Positions 1-5,021 are shown, counted from the first letter of the stretch. The stretch: DNA of 5,237 bases from Gemmataceae bacterium (GCA_947490035.1 CANLGS010000371.1:1-5237); one strand, 5' to 3'. A program made the numbers and translations. The notes: generated by a model from the letters alone, not told the origin.

Positions 1-512
1 ATTCCGAGCGCCTTCGCGCGCAGCGCCGCAGCGGTGCCGATGCGCCCGAGGCCGATCACGCCGAAGACGCGCCCGCGAAGCCGCACCAGCGGCGCACCCT
101 GCATGTAGCTCCACTCGCCCGCTTTGCGCTGGAGTCGGTTGTTGAAGAAGTTGATGCCGCGCGTCAGTGAGAGCATCAGCCCGATGGCGGAGTCCGCGAC
201 CTCTTCGGTGCCGTAGTCCGGCACGTTCCCCACCGGGATGCCGCGCGTCCGCGCGAACCGGTGGTCGATGTTGTCAAACCCGACCCCGCAGCGCACGAGT
301 AGCTTGCAGTTCTGCAACCGCGAGATGGTGGCCGCGGTGATCGCGATGTTGTGGTACACCATCACCGCGTCCGCGGTCTCAATGTGGCCGACCATGTCGG
401 CCTCGGAGGTCGCGTTGAGCGCGACGACCTCGGCGATGTCGCCTAGCAACTCGCGCTCGGGTGCGAGAGCGTCGGCCAGGAAATCCGCAACGACGACACG
501 GAAACGCGGCAT
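1..512 (-). CDS. D-isomer-specific 2-hydroxyacid dehydrogenase, CtBP-like (partial, N-terminal 170 residues)
   Basis: Minus-strand frame, open through the window's left edge; translated by hand. It begins MPRFRVVVADFLADALAP. The substrate-binding-domain signature VRCGVGFDNID (about residues 73-83) is followed by GIPVGNVPDYGTEEVAD, then the Rossmann nucleotide-binding loop VIGLGRIG, a GxGxxG motif at residues 154-159. This order is that of the D-2-hydroxyacid dehydrogenase family, which reduces 2-keto acids with NAD(P)H in the cytoplasm; the closest flavour I recognise is the C-terminal binding protein (CtBP)-like branch. The catalytic Arg, Glu and His lie in the missing C-terminal half, so activity cannot be judged and the substrate is unknown. 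The ATG at 510-512 is the likely start because a stop (525-527) lies just upstream in frame. There is no strong Shine-Dalgarno, only a purine run AGAGAG. The gene is divergent from nusB. Family call is secure; exact subfamily is not. Confidence 0.9.
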   Translation of the reverse strand, partial: MPRFRVVVADFLADALAPERELLGDIAEVVALNATSEADMVGHIETADAVMVYHNIAITAATISRLQNCKLLVRCGVGFDNIDHRFARTRGIPVGNVPDYGTEEVADSAIGLMLSLTRGINFFNNRLQRKAGEWSYMQGAPLVRLRGRVFGVIGLGRIGTAAALRAKALG

Positions 513-719
513 GGGAGGTACTCTCTATTTCTCTTGTGGCACCGGTCTCCAGACCGGTGAAGCTTGGACGCGCATTCACCCGTCGCGTTCTTCGTGCAAG
601 CGATTCACCGGTCTGGAGACCGGTGCCACGAGAGAAAGGCCGGCGGATGGTTGCGTTCTATTTCGCGCGCGGAGGAAAGCTACTAGCATGAGAGTGTCGC
701 CCTTCCGAGATGCGAACAC
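513..719. other. Divergent intergenic region, 2-hydroxyacid dehydrogenase / nusB
   Basis: About 207 bp separate two divergent start codons. Most of it (528-637) is one long inverted repeat, described separately. A strong Shine-Dalgarno-like GGAGGAAAG at 671-679 lies upstream of nusB but fits an ATG at 688 in another frame better than the nusB start at 720. I could not identify a convincing -35/-10 pair for either gene. Confidence 0.7.
528..637. repeat. Large inverted repeat with palindromic arms (REP/BIME-like element)
   Basis: Two 34-bp arms, 528-561 and 604-637, are reverse complements with a single mismatch (T535 against G630), which would be a G-U pair in RNA. After a 2-nt bulge (602-603) the stem continues for 5 bp (GCTTG 562-566 with CAAGC 597-601), leaving a loop of about 30 nt. 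Each arm contains its own near-palindrome: ACCGGTCT-CC-AGACCGGT at 541-558 and ACCGGTCT-GG-AGACCGGT at 607-624. The element could therefore form either one long hairpin or two small ones. Palindrome pairs in intergenic space are typical of REP/BIME elements, which are often mobilised by RAYT (TnpA-REP) proteins; that link is inference. It lies between divergent genes, so it is not a simple transcription terminator. Confidence 0.8.
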
Positions 720-1685
720 ATGGCCCGACGTTCCCGCGCCCGCGAAGTGGTTCTGCAACTGCTGTTTCAGTGGGACCAGAACCCGACCCCCGTTCCGCGC
801 AAGGCGGTCGCGCGGTTCGTGCGCGACCGCCTCCTCGCCGACGCCGTGATGGAGAAGTACAGCCTCGCGCTGCTCGACGGCGTCGTCGCGCGCAAGGACG
901 CGATCGACGACGCGCTGAAGGCCGCCGCAACCAACTGGCGGCTGACGCGCATGACGCCCGTTGATCGCAACGTGCTTCGGTTGGGCGCTTACGAACTGCT
1001 GTTCGACCTGAGCAAGCCGCCGCTGGAGGTGGTCATCAACGAGGCGATTGAACTCGCGAAGCGGTTCGGCTCCGAGGACTCGCCCGCGTTCGTGAACGGC
1101 GTGCTGGACCGCATCGGGAAAGCACCCAAATCGGTGGGAGCCGAGCGCCCTACGGTTCAAACGCAGGTCAGCCCTGCGCCGCCCACTCCCAAGCCATTGG
1201 ACACGCCGCCTGCTGGCCCGACAACACCTCCCAGCCCTGTGCCAGATGCGGCTGAGACGTTGGCACCGCGCGGACAATCATTGGTCCACCGAATTGCCTA
1301 CCACAACACGGAACGCATGGGCTGTTCGCTGTCTGCGGATAACGCATACGGAGTCTGGACGAAAAAAGAGACAAAGAACTGGCTCGGAGATGTCATCTGG
1401 TTCGTACAAGGCGAAGGTGATAACCCGCGGCGGTACTCGCTCGCCAGTGTCTTTGTCGTTGATGAGATGGGTACGAGCGGCGACGACGATCTGCCGAACG
1501 CGGCTTGGGGCGCACAGGGGCACGTTTTTCAACCGCCGATCCCTTTGAATCAAGTGGAGTGGTTCTCCAGCCTCAGAGAGGTGATGGCGAACTTCAGCCT
1601 CTGCCCTCAGCGCCTCACCGACCCGCAACTCATCCGCAAGTTGCTCATTCTCGCAGCGGGCCGCGAATTCGTGTTGGGTGGTTGA
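720..1685 (+). CDS. nusB: Transcription antitermination factor NusB with an unusual C-terminal extension domain
   Basis: Residues 3-133 are a full NusB domain: the Arg-rich N-terminal helix RRSRAREVVLQLLFQWD, the central WRLTRMTPVDRNVLRLGAYELLF (72-95), and the C-terminal VVINEAIELAKRFGSEDSPAFVNGVLD (104-130). NusB binds the boxA RNA with NusE (S10) during rRNA transcription. Ordinary NusB proteins are about 130-170 residues; this one has 321. Residues 134-186 form a Pro/Ala/Thr-rich linker. Residues 187-321 form a second domain I do not recognise, beginning LVHRIAYHNTERMG and including GDVIWFVQGEG and RRYSLASVFVVDEM. Its Trp-rich beta pattern is loosely reminiscent of PUA/EVE-type folds, a guess only. 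Hand-counted GC at third codon positions is 57/64 in the first 64 codons but 41/64 in residues 187-250, pointing to a different origin for the tail. No alternative start exists upstream before an in-frame TAG at 684-686. Confidence 0.92.
   Translation: MARRSRAREVVLQLLFQWDQNPTPVPRKAVARFVRDRLLADAVMEKYSLALLDGVVARKDAIDDALKAAATNWRLTRMTPVDRNVLRLGAYELLFDLSKPPLEVVINEAIELAKRFGSEDSPAFVNGVLDRIGKAPKSVGAERPTVQTQVSPAPPTPKPLDTPPAGPTTPPSPVPDAAETLAPRGQSLVHRIAYHNTERMGCSLSADNAYGVWTKKETKNWLGDVIWFVQGEGDNPRRYSLASVFVVDEMGTSGDDDLPNAAWGAQGHVFQPPIPLNQVEWFSSLREVMANFSLCPQRLTDPQLIRKLLILAAGREFVLGG
1278..1685 (+). other. Unrecognised C-terminal domain fused to NusB (residues 187-321)
   Basis: This part has a mixed alpha/beta look: aromatic-rich strands (VWTKK, WLGDVIWFVQGEG, RRYSLASVFVVDE), an acidic loop (GDDDLPN, 254-260), a GHVFQPP turn, and a helical C-terminus (LREVMANF, DPQLIRKLLILAAG). 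It contains two cysteines (202 and 295) and no obvious catalytic triad or metal site. It could be an independent domain captured by nusB when the original stop codon was lost. I assign no function. Confidence 0.6.
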
Positions 1686-1725
1686 CGGACTACATGCACG
1701 CGTCCCTGAAGAACGTTAAACCGTA

Positions 1726-2610
1726 ATGCCACGCCGTTCCCCCTTCACGCGCCTCTGCGGGCGGCTCGCACAACTCGACGCCCCGGCGCGGGCGGACCTG
1801 CACACCCACACCACCGCCAGCGACGGCGAGTACACCGCGTCGCAGGTCGTCGCACACGCGCGGCAGGCCGGGCTGAAGGCCGTCGCGGTCACCGATCACG
1901 ACACGCTTGCAGGCGTCGCGGAGGCGCGCGAAGCTGGTGGTGATGCCATCGAAGTCGTGCCCGGCGTGGAGATCAGCACCGCGTTCGCCGGGCGCGAGTA
2001 TCACCTGCTCGGCTACTTCGTGCGTACCGATCACGTCGAGCTAAACGCGGCGCTCGCGAGGGTGTGCGAGTCTCGCCGCGCTCGGTTCCGCGAAGCCGTC
2101 GCGCTTCTGCCCGAGCGCGGTGTGTTCGTGCCGGAAGATCGCGTGCGGCTGGTCGAAGAGGCGACCGTCAGCCTCGGCCGGCGGCACGTCGCGGGTCTGG
2201 TCGTGGCGTGCGGCGCGGCACGCACGCGCACCGAAGCCTTCCACCGGTTCGTCAACCCGCTCGTTCGGAAGGTGCCGCCCAAAGCACTCGTTCCCATTGA
2301 GGACGCGATTCTTCTGGTTCACGCGGCCGGCGGCGTCGCGTCGCTCGCGCACCCGCCGGCGGACATCACCGACGAGCAACTCGAAACGCTCCGCGGGTTC
2401 GGGCTGGACGCGCTCGAAGCGGTGTACCCGTGGGGCCGGAGTTCGCCCGCGGCGCGGCTCCGCGAGACGGCCGCACGCCTCGGCTTCGCCATCAGTGGCG
2501 GGAGCGACTGTCACGGCCCCGACCCGGCGCACCGGCGCGTCGGGTCGTGCGCGATCACTTCGGACGAACTTTCCGCGCTCCGCGACCGCATCGGATGCGC
2601 CGCTCGCTGA
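1726..2610 (+). CDS. PHP-domain metal-dependent phosphoesterase, TrpH/YciV type
   Basis: A complete 294-residue PHP protein. All four PHP motifs and the expected metal ligands are visible: DLHTH (H26, H28) with D33 in TASDG; TDHD (H58); PGVEIS (E82) with H93 in YHLLGY; SLAHP (H209); and GGSDCHG (D261, H263). Nine such ligands are characteristic of the trinuclear TrpH/YciV family. Characterised members hydrolyse 3',5'-nucleoside bisphosphates or act as 5'-3' exoribonucleases (RNase AM), in the cytoplasm. G151-H154 (GRRH) matches the family's conserved helix start between the two halves of the PHP fold. The length is normal. ATG 1726 is the first start after an in-frame TAA (1717-1719); the Shine-Dalgarno is weak (GAAGAA about 12 nt upstream). 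The gene starts 40 bp after nusB in the same direction, so co-transcription is plausible. The exact substrate cannot be told from sequence. Confidence 0.93.
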   Translation: MPRRSPFTRLCGRLAQLDAPARADLHTHTTASDGEYTASQVVAHARQAGLKAVAVTDHDTLAGVAEAREAGGDAIEVVPGVEISTAFAGREYHLLGYFVRTDHVELNAALARVCESRRARFREAVALLPERGVFVPEDRVRLVEEATVSLGRRHVAGLVVACGAARTRTEAFHRFVNPLVRKVPPKALVPIEDAILLVHAAGGVASLAHPPADITDEQLETLRGFGLDALEAVYPWGRSSPAARLRETAARLGFAISGGSDCHGPDPAHRRVGSCAITSDELSALRDRIGCAAR

Positions 2611-2796
2611 AGCGCGCTCCGTTCTGAGAGCCATTCCAGTTGTTCAGGTCGTGCCGCGGCCGGCGCAATCTGGGCGCAATCCTTCGTGGTGCTTTCGCTG
2701 GCGTGCGGCACGTTCGCGGGGCAGATTGACGATGCCCGCGGCATGGACGGGGACGGGCCTCGGCCCGCAACGGGCAGCACCGCAAGGATTCGCGCC
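2611..2796. other. Intergenic leader upstream of first secreted protein
   Basis: About 186 bp between the PHP gene and the first exported protein. It contains two small hairpins: ATGCC-CGC-GGCAT (2732-2744) and CGGGC-CTCG-GCCCG (2754-2767), both in what is probably the 5' leader. No convincing terminator with a T-tract and no clear sigma-70 promoter were found. An in-frame upstream extension of the next gene to ATG 2686 is open, but I rejected it because it would bury the signal peptide. Confidence 0.5.
2784..2788 (+). promoter_or_regulatory. Ribosome binding site AAGGA for the gene at 2797
   Basis: AAGGA lies 8 nt before ATG 2797 and supports that start over the in-frame ATG at 2686, which would add 37 residues in front of a clear signal peptide. 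Confidence 0.65.
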
Positions 2797-3498
2797 ATGA
2801 GACGCCTCTCGATTGCCGCCATCATGGCGGTGCCCCTCATGTTCCTCGTCACAGCGGGCAAAACCCAGGCGAACCCGCCCGCGGCCAACGGTTTCGGGTG
2901 CGGCGACTTCTGCCTCGGGCTGTTCAAGAACATCCACCAGCACGGCCCGCTGTTTAACTACGGACCGTACTACGGCTACTACCCGTTCAAGCCGTATGGC
3001 CCGTGGGACGCGTACCTGCGTTACGACCCGTTCTTCTACGGCGACCCATACCGCAATTGGGTGCCGCCCGAGCAGCGCGGCCAACCCGGACAGGGCGGAC
3101 AACCGAACGACAGCGGCAACATGTACGGGTGGAACCAGAACCTGCAAAACCTCCCACGCCTGAGCAGCATTCCCCGGATCGGCATCCCGCACATCGGGCT
3201 GCCGCACTGGGACTTGTTCCACAAGCACGGTTGTACGTCGTGCGGGTTCTGGCACGCGTCGTGGCTGCACGGCGGCTGGTACCGCGGCCACACGTGGCTG
3301 CAAGGCGGAACCTTCGGGCTGTTCCACAAGCCGTCCTGTTCGTCGTGCGGTGGCGTCGCGCAAGTGGCGAAGCCAGAACTGCCGACCGGCGACGTGTTCG
3401 GGCGGTACTCGGGCATCGGCGCCGCGGAGCAGTCCGCGGTCTTCTACCCGTCGACCCCGACGCTGAACCCGGTGTTGGGTGTGGTGTCGGTGAAGTGA
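2797..3498 (+). CDS. Secreted Tyr/Gly/Trp-rich protein with repeated LFHK-CxxC module, function unknown
   Basis: 233 residues, no family recognised. The N-terminus is a classical Sec signal peptide: MRRLSIAAIMAVPLMFLVTA, with likely cleavage after TQA (residue 25). The mature protein opens with CGDFC (35-39), then an aromatic stretch NYGPYYGYYPFKPYGPW (54-70), a Gln/Gly/Pro-rich hydrophilic segment (91-118), and two copies of a short module, DLFHKHGCTSCG (139-150) and GLFHKPSCSSCG (174-185), 35 residues apart with 8 of 12 positions identical. Between them lies a His/Trp-rich part (FWHASWLHGGWYRGHTW, 151-167). The CxxC pairs and neighbouring histidines could bind metal or haem or form disulfides; this is inference. 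It resembles lineage-specific exported proteins common in planctomycetes. It is probably functionally related to the next gene, which has the same type of signal, CxxC and Tyr/Pro-rich body. Confidence 0.85.
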   Translation: MRRLSIAAIMAVPLMFLVTAGKTQANPPAANGFGCGDFCLGLFKNIHQHGPLFNYGPYYGYYPFKPYGPWDAYLRYDPFFYGDPYRNWVPPEQRGQPGQGGQPNDSGNMYGWNQNLQNLPRLSSIPRIGIPHIGLPHWDLFHKHGCTSCGFWHASWLHGGWYRGHTWLQGGTFGLFHKPSCSSCGGVAQVAKPELPTGDVFGRYSGIGAAEQSAVFYPSTPTLNPVLGVVSVK

Positions 3499-3507
3499 CC
3501 GTTCCCC

Positions 3508-3536
3508 GACCGGGCGCATCGGATGTGCGCCCGGTC
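3508..3536 (+). terminator. GC-rich hairpin after first secreted-protein gene
   Basis: Perfect 11-bp stem GACCGGGCGCA (3508-3518) with its complement (3526-3536) and a 7-nt loop, 9 nt past the stop codon. No T-tract follows, so it may terminate only weakly or may protect the mRNA 3' end. Confidence 0.55.
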
Positions 3537-3537
3537 A

Positions 3538-3575
3538 GTCCGGTGGGGCGGTAGCCGTTCGCTTCCGCCCCGGAC
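3538..3575 (+). terminator. Second tandem hairpin
   Basis: Stem of GTCC (3538-3541) with GGAC (3572-3575) and GGGGCGG (3545-3551) with CCGCCCC (3565-3571), a 3-nt bulge on the left arm and a 13-nt loop. It starts one base after the preceding hairpin. A moderately T-rich stretch (TCTGTTTCGACTTT, about 3580-3593) follows, which makes the pair more terminator-like than either hairpin alone. Confidence 0.4.
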
Positions 3576-3611
3576 CGGGTCTGTTTCGACTTTCGCTCGG
3601 TGCGCTCACAC

Positions 3612-3637
3612 GGAGGTGCCGAGGCCCATGGAAAGGA
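3612..3637 (+). promoter_or_regulatory. Two candidate ribosome binding sites deciding the start of the second secreted protein
   Basis: GGAGG at 3612-3616 sits 11 nt before an ATG at 3628, and AAAGGA at 3632-3637 sits 8 nt before an in-frame ATG at 3646. Both starts would give a usable signal peptide; the longer form adds only MERTTE. Spacing favours 3646. Confidence 0.5.
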
Positions 3638-3645
3638 CCACCGAA

Positions 3646-4122
3646 ATGAAACTGCTCCGCTCGTTCGTGTTCGTCGCGGGGGTCGCGCTGGCGCTTGGCG
3701 CCGCGGACCGCGCGCAGGCCGCCGGCATCGGCGTGCCGTGCATCGGGTGTAACAACGGTGGCGGCGGCGGTGGCGCCGGCCCGGCGCAGCGGAAAACGCT
3801 ATTCAACGGCCAGTTTCACGGGTTCGGGCTGATCCAGCCGAAGGCGAAGTTGCCGGCGTTCCAGGCCGCGCCGTGGTACAACTACTGGCCTTACGACGGC
3901 CACTTCCTGACGCCGGCCCCGATCAACGGCGGCGCGTTCTACGGCCCGCCGATGACGGGCAACTTCCCGGTCAACCCGTACTTCCCCGGCGCGCAGGGCT
4001 ACGGCCCGCCGCAGGGTTACCCCCAGCAGATGATGCCGCAGCCGTACCCGCCGCAGCAGGGGATGGGGATGCCACAGCCGATGCCGCTCGCACCGCCGCA
4101 GCCGCTTCCGCCGAACCGGTAG
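3646..4122 (+). CDS. Secreted Pro/Gln/Gly-rich protein with CxxC, function unknown
   Basis: 158 residues from ATG 3646. Signal peptide MKLLRSFVFVAGVALALGAA with AxA cleavage after AQA (residue 25). The mature protein begins AGIGVPCIGC, with a CxxC at 32-35, then a six-Gly run (38-43), an aromatic central part (PWYNYWPYDGHF, 76-87), YGPPMTGNFPVNPYF, and a low-complexity Pro/Gln/Met tail from about residue 117 (YGPPQGYPQQ...PPNR). No known domain recognised. The composition suggests an extended, probably surface- or envelope-associated protein. It shares its export signal, CxxC and Tyr/Pro/Gly-rich nature with the upstream gene, 147 bp away on the same strand. The tandem hairpins between them suggest the two may be transcribed separately. 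An alternative start at 3628 is possible. Confidence 0.85.
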   Translation: MKLLRSFVFVAGVALALGAADRAQAAGIGVPCIGCNNGGGGGGAGPAQRKTLFNGQFHGFGLIQPKAKLPAFQAAPWYNYWPYDGHFLTPAPINGGAFYGPPMTGNFPVNPYFPGAQGYGPPQGYPQQMMPQPYPPQQGMGMPQPMPLAPPQPLPPNR

Positions 4123-4135
4123 TTCGGCCCCGCGA

Positions 4136-4199
4136 CCTGATAAAGCGAATCGCCGCCCGCGCCGGTCGTCCGGTGCGGGCGGCGATTCGCTTTATCAGG
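4136..4199. terminator. 64-nt near-perfect hairpin, probable bidirectional-type terminator
   Basis: The arm at 4136-4160 is exactly complementary to 4175-4199 (25 bp). The inner bases 4161-4165 and 4170-4174 add five more pairs, one of them G-U, leaving a UCGU tetraloop: a 30-bp stem. It begins 14 nt after the stop of the second secreted protein. The outer part reads TAAAGCGAATCGCCG on the left arm and its complement, ending GCTTTATC, on the right, so it has short A- and T-runs on either side. The FHA gene starts downstream, so the hairpin separates the two transcription units. It is much longer than a standard intrinsic terminator and may instead be a dispersed repeat. Confidence 0.65.
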
Positions 4200-4221
4200 G
4201 TGGAGGAAGTGCGCGTTCGCG

Positions 4222-4250
4222 CTGGCAATTCGCCGCACAGGGGTTACGAT
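4222..4250 (+). promoter_or_regulatory. Candidate sigma-70-like promoter for the FHA gene
   Basis: CTGGCA (4222-4227) and TACGAT (4245-4250) with a 17-bp spacer each match the -35 and -10 consensus at 4 of 6 positions. It lies between the long hairpin and the FHA start, where a promoter would be expected. Prediction by eye only. Confidence 0.35.
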
Positions 4251-4262
4251 GTATGCGGCATC

Positions 4263-4284
4263 GCGGGCGGCGTTCGCCGTCCGT
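4263..4284 (+). repeat. Hairpin in the FHA-gene leader
   Basis: GCGGGCGGCG-TT-CGCCGTCCGT folds into a stem of about nine pairs (two G-U), just downstream of the candidate -10 and 41 bp before the FHA start. It could be an operator-like palindrome or a leader structure; no function is shown. Confidence 0.35.
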
Positions 4285-4314
4285 CACGCCACATCTTCTC
4301 CTTCATTTCTCGGT

Positions 4315-4320
4315 GAGGTG
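4315..4320 (+). promoter_or_regulatory. Ribosome binding site GAGGTG for the FHA gene
   Basis: GAGGTG lies 5 nt before ATG 4326 and supports this start. Confidence 0.7.
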
Positions 4321-4325
4321 CGGTC

Positions 4326-4721
4326 ATGGCTGTGGGTCAATACGGGGAACTCGTCCCGGTCGGCGGGGGCGACGCGATCCCCCTCGTCAACGAGATCATG
4401 ACGTTGGGCCGGCGCGAGTCGTGCGACATCTGCTTGAAGTTCCAGAACATCTCGGGCACGCACTGCGAGCTGGCGCTGAAGAACGGCGTGTGGCACCTGC
4501 GCGACCTGAACAGCACCAACGGGGTGAAGGTCAACGGCGATCGCACCCTCCGCCGCCCGCTGCGCCCCGGCGACGAGATCGAGATCGCCAAACACAAGTA
4601 CATCATCCAGTACGAGATCGGCGTCGGCGTGAAGGTGGAAGCGATTTTCGCGGAGCAGGATCAGAACTTGTTCGACCAGTCGCTGATGGAGAAAGCCGGT
4701 CTGGAGAAGCCAAAGGAGTAG
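4326..4721 (+). CDS. FHA-domain phosphopeptide-binding protein
   Basis: 131 residues, essentially one forkhead-associated domain plus a short tail. The conserved elements are in order: TLGRRESCDICL (GR at 28-29), the S-x-x-H motif ISGTHCEL (S43, H46), LRDLNSTNGVKVNG with N62-N65-G66, and PGDEIEIAKHKYIIQYE closing the beta sandwich. FHA domains bind phosphothreonine peptides, usually downstream of Hanks-type Ser/Thr kinases; partner and pathway are not visible here. The C-terminal tail (about 100-131) is charged, ends GLEKPKE, and has no catalytic motif, so the protein is likely a cytoplasmic adaptor. No signal peptide or membrane segment. The next gene, 123 bp downstream on the same strand, is a small membrane protein, but a separate promoter is possible. 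Confidence 0.95.
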   Translation: MAVGQYGELVPVGGGDAIPLVNEIMTLGRRESCDICLKFQNISGTHCELALKNGVWHLRDLNSTNGVKVNGDRTLRRPLRPGDEIEIAKHKYIIQYEIGVGVKVEAIFAEQDQNLFDQSLMEKAGLEKPKE

Positions 4722-4729
4722 GGCGCCTC

Positions 4730-4759
4730 TCGACACGCGCTCTCGCGGCGCGGTACACT
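4730..4759 (+). promoter_or_regulatory. Candidate sigma-70-like promoter for the small membrane protein
   Basis: TCGACA (4730-4735; 5 of 6 matches to TTGACA) and TACACT (4754-4759; 4 of 6 to TATAAT) are separated by 18 bp, directly after the FHA stop codon. The -10 falls in the loop of a 9-bp inverted repeat (4744-4780). Prediction by eye only. Confidence 0.4.
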
Positions 4760-4780
4760 CCACACACCTTTCGCGCCGCG
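4744..4780. repeat. Inverted repeat flanking the candidate -10 element
   Basis: CGCGGCGCG (4744-4752) is the reverse complement of CGCGCCGCG (4772-4780), with a 19-nt loop. In GC-rich DNA such a repeat can arise by chance; it may be an operator, a weak terminator for the FHA gene, or nothing. Confidence 0.4.
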
Positions 4781-4844
4781 GTCCCGCGCCCTCTCTCGTT
4801 TCGGCGTGCGGTCTCGCGGCGTCTCTCTCCGGGTGAGGTTCGCG

Positions 4845-5021
4845 ATGAGCCACGGCACGAAGAAGCAGCACCACGAGCAGACCCGCAAGAAGCACAAGCA
4901 CGAGCAGCAGGAACACGCCCGCGACGCGGCCCGGCGCGGCCCGTCGAAGTTGCCGCGGATGTTCCTCGTGGGCGGCATCGTCCTCGTACTCGCGCTTGTG
5001 GTGTTCATGTCCACGCGTTGA
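4845..5021 (+). CDS. Small Lys/His-rich tail-anchored membrane protein, function unknown
   Basis: 58 residues from ATG 4845, chosen because GAGG (4835-4838) lies 6 nt upstream; the in-frame ATG at 4806 lacks such a site and would only add 13 Arg-rich residues. The first 38 residues are strongly hydrophilic, MSHGTKKQHHEQTRKKHKHE then QQEHARDAARR, with six histidines and many Lys/Arg. Residues 39-55 (MFLVGGIVLVLALVVFM) form one transmembrane helix, leaving only STR outside. The positive-inside rule places the basic part in the cytoplasm, making it a C-tail-anchored protein. The basic head could contact nucleic acid, phospholipid or metal; no family is recognised. The 3' end overlaps the convergent hydrolase gene by 17 bp. 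Confidence 0.75.
   Translation: MSHGTKKQHHEQTRKKHKHEQQEHARDAARRGPSKLPRMFLVGGIVLVLALVVFMSTR

Noticed and set aside
541..624. CRISPR-like pair of repeats
   Set aside because: Only two copies, arranged as inverted arms of one structure; they look direct only because the core is palindromic. No further repeats or cas genes.
576..1277. Long minus-strand open frame (233 codons) across nusB
   Set aside because: It lies antisense to the clear NusB domain, has an Arg/His/Val-rich composition typical of GC-rich shadow frames, and shows no recognisable motif.
2686..2796. N-terminal extension of the first secreted protein to ATG 2686
   Set aside because: It would put 37 residues before a well-formed signal peptide, and AAGGA sits correctly before ATG 2797.
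2120..2800. 226-codon plus-strand frame overlapping the PHP gene
   Set aside because: Ser/Arg/Thr-rich shadow of the PHP reading frame, whose nine metal ligands are all intact.
2644..3519. 291-codon minus-strand open frame opposite the first secreted protein
   Set aside because: Arg/Val/Ala-rich shadow composition with no domain, while the plus strand has a signal peptide, ribosome binding site and repeated Cys modules.
3523..3645. N-terminal extension of the second secreted protein to ATG 3523
   Set aside because: This start lies inside the loop of a hairpin, lacks a ribosome binding site, and would bury the signal peptide.
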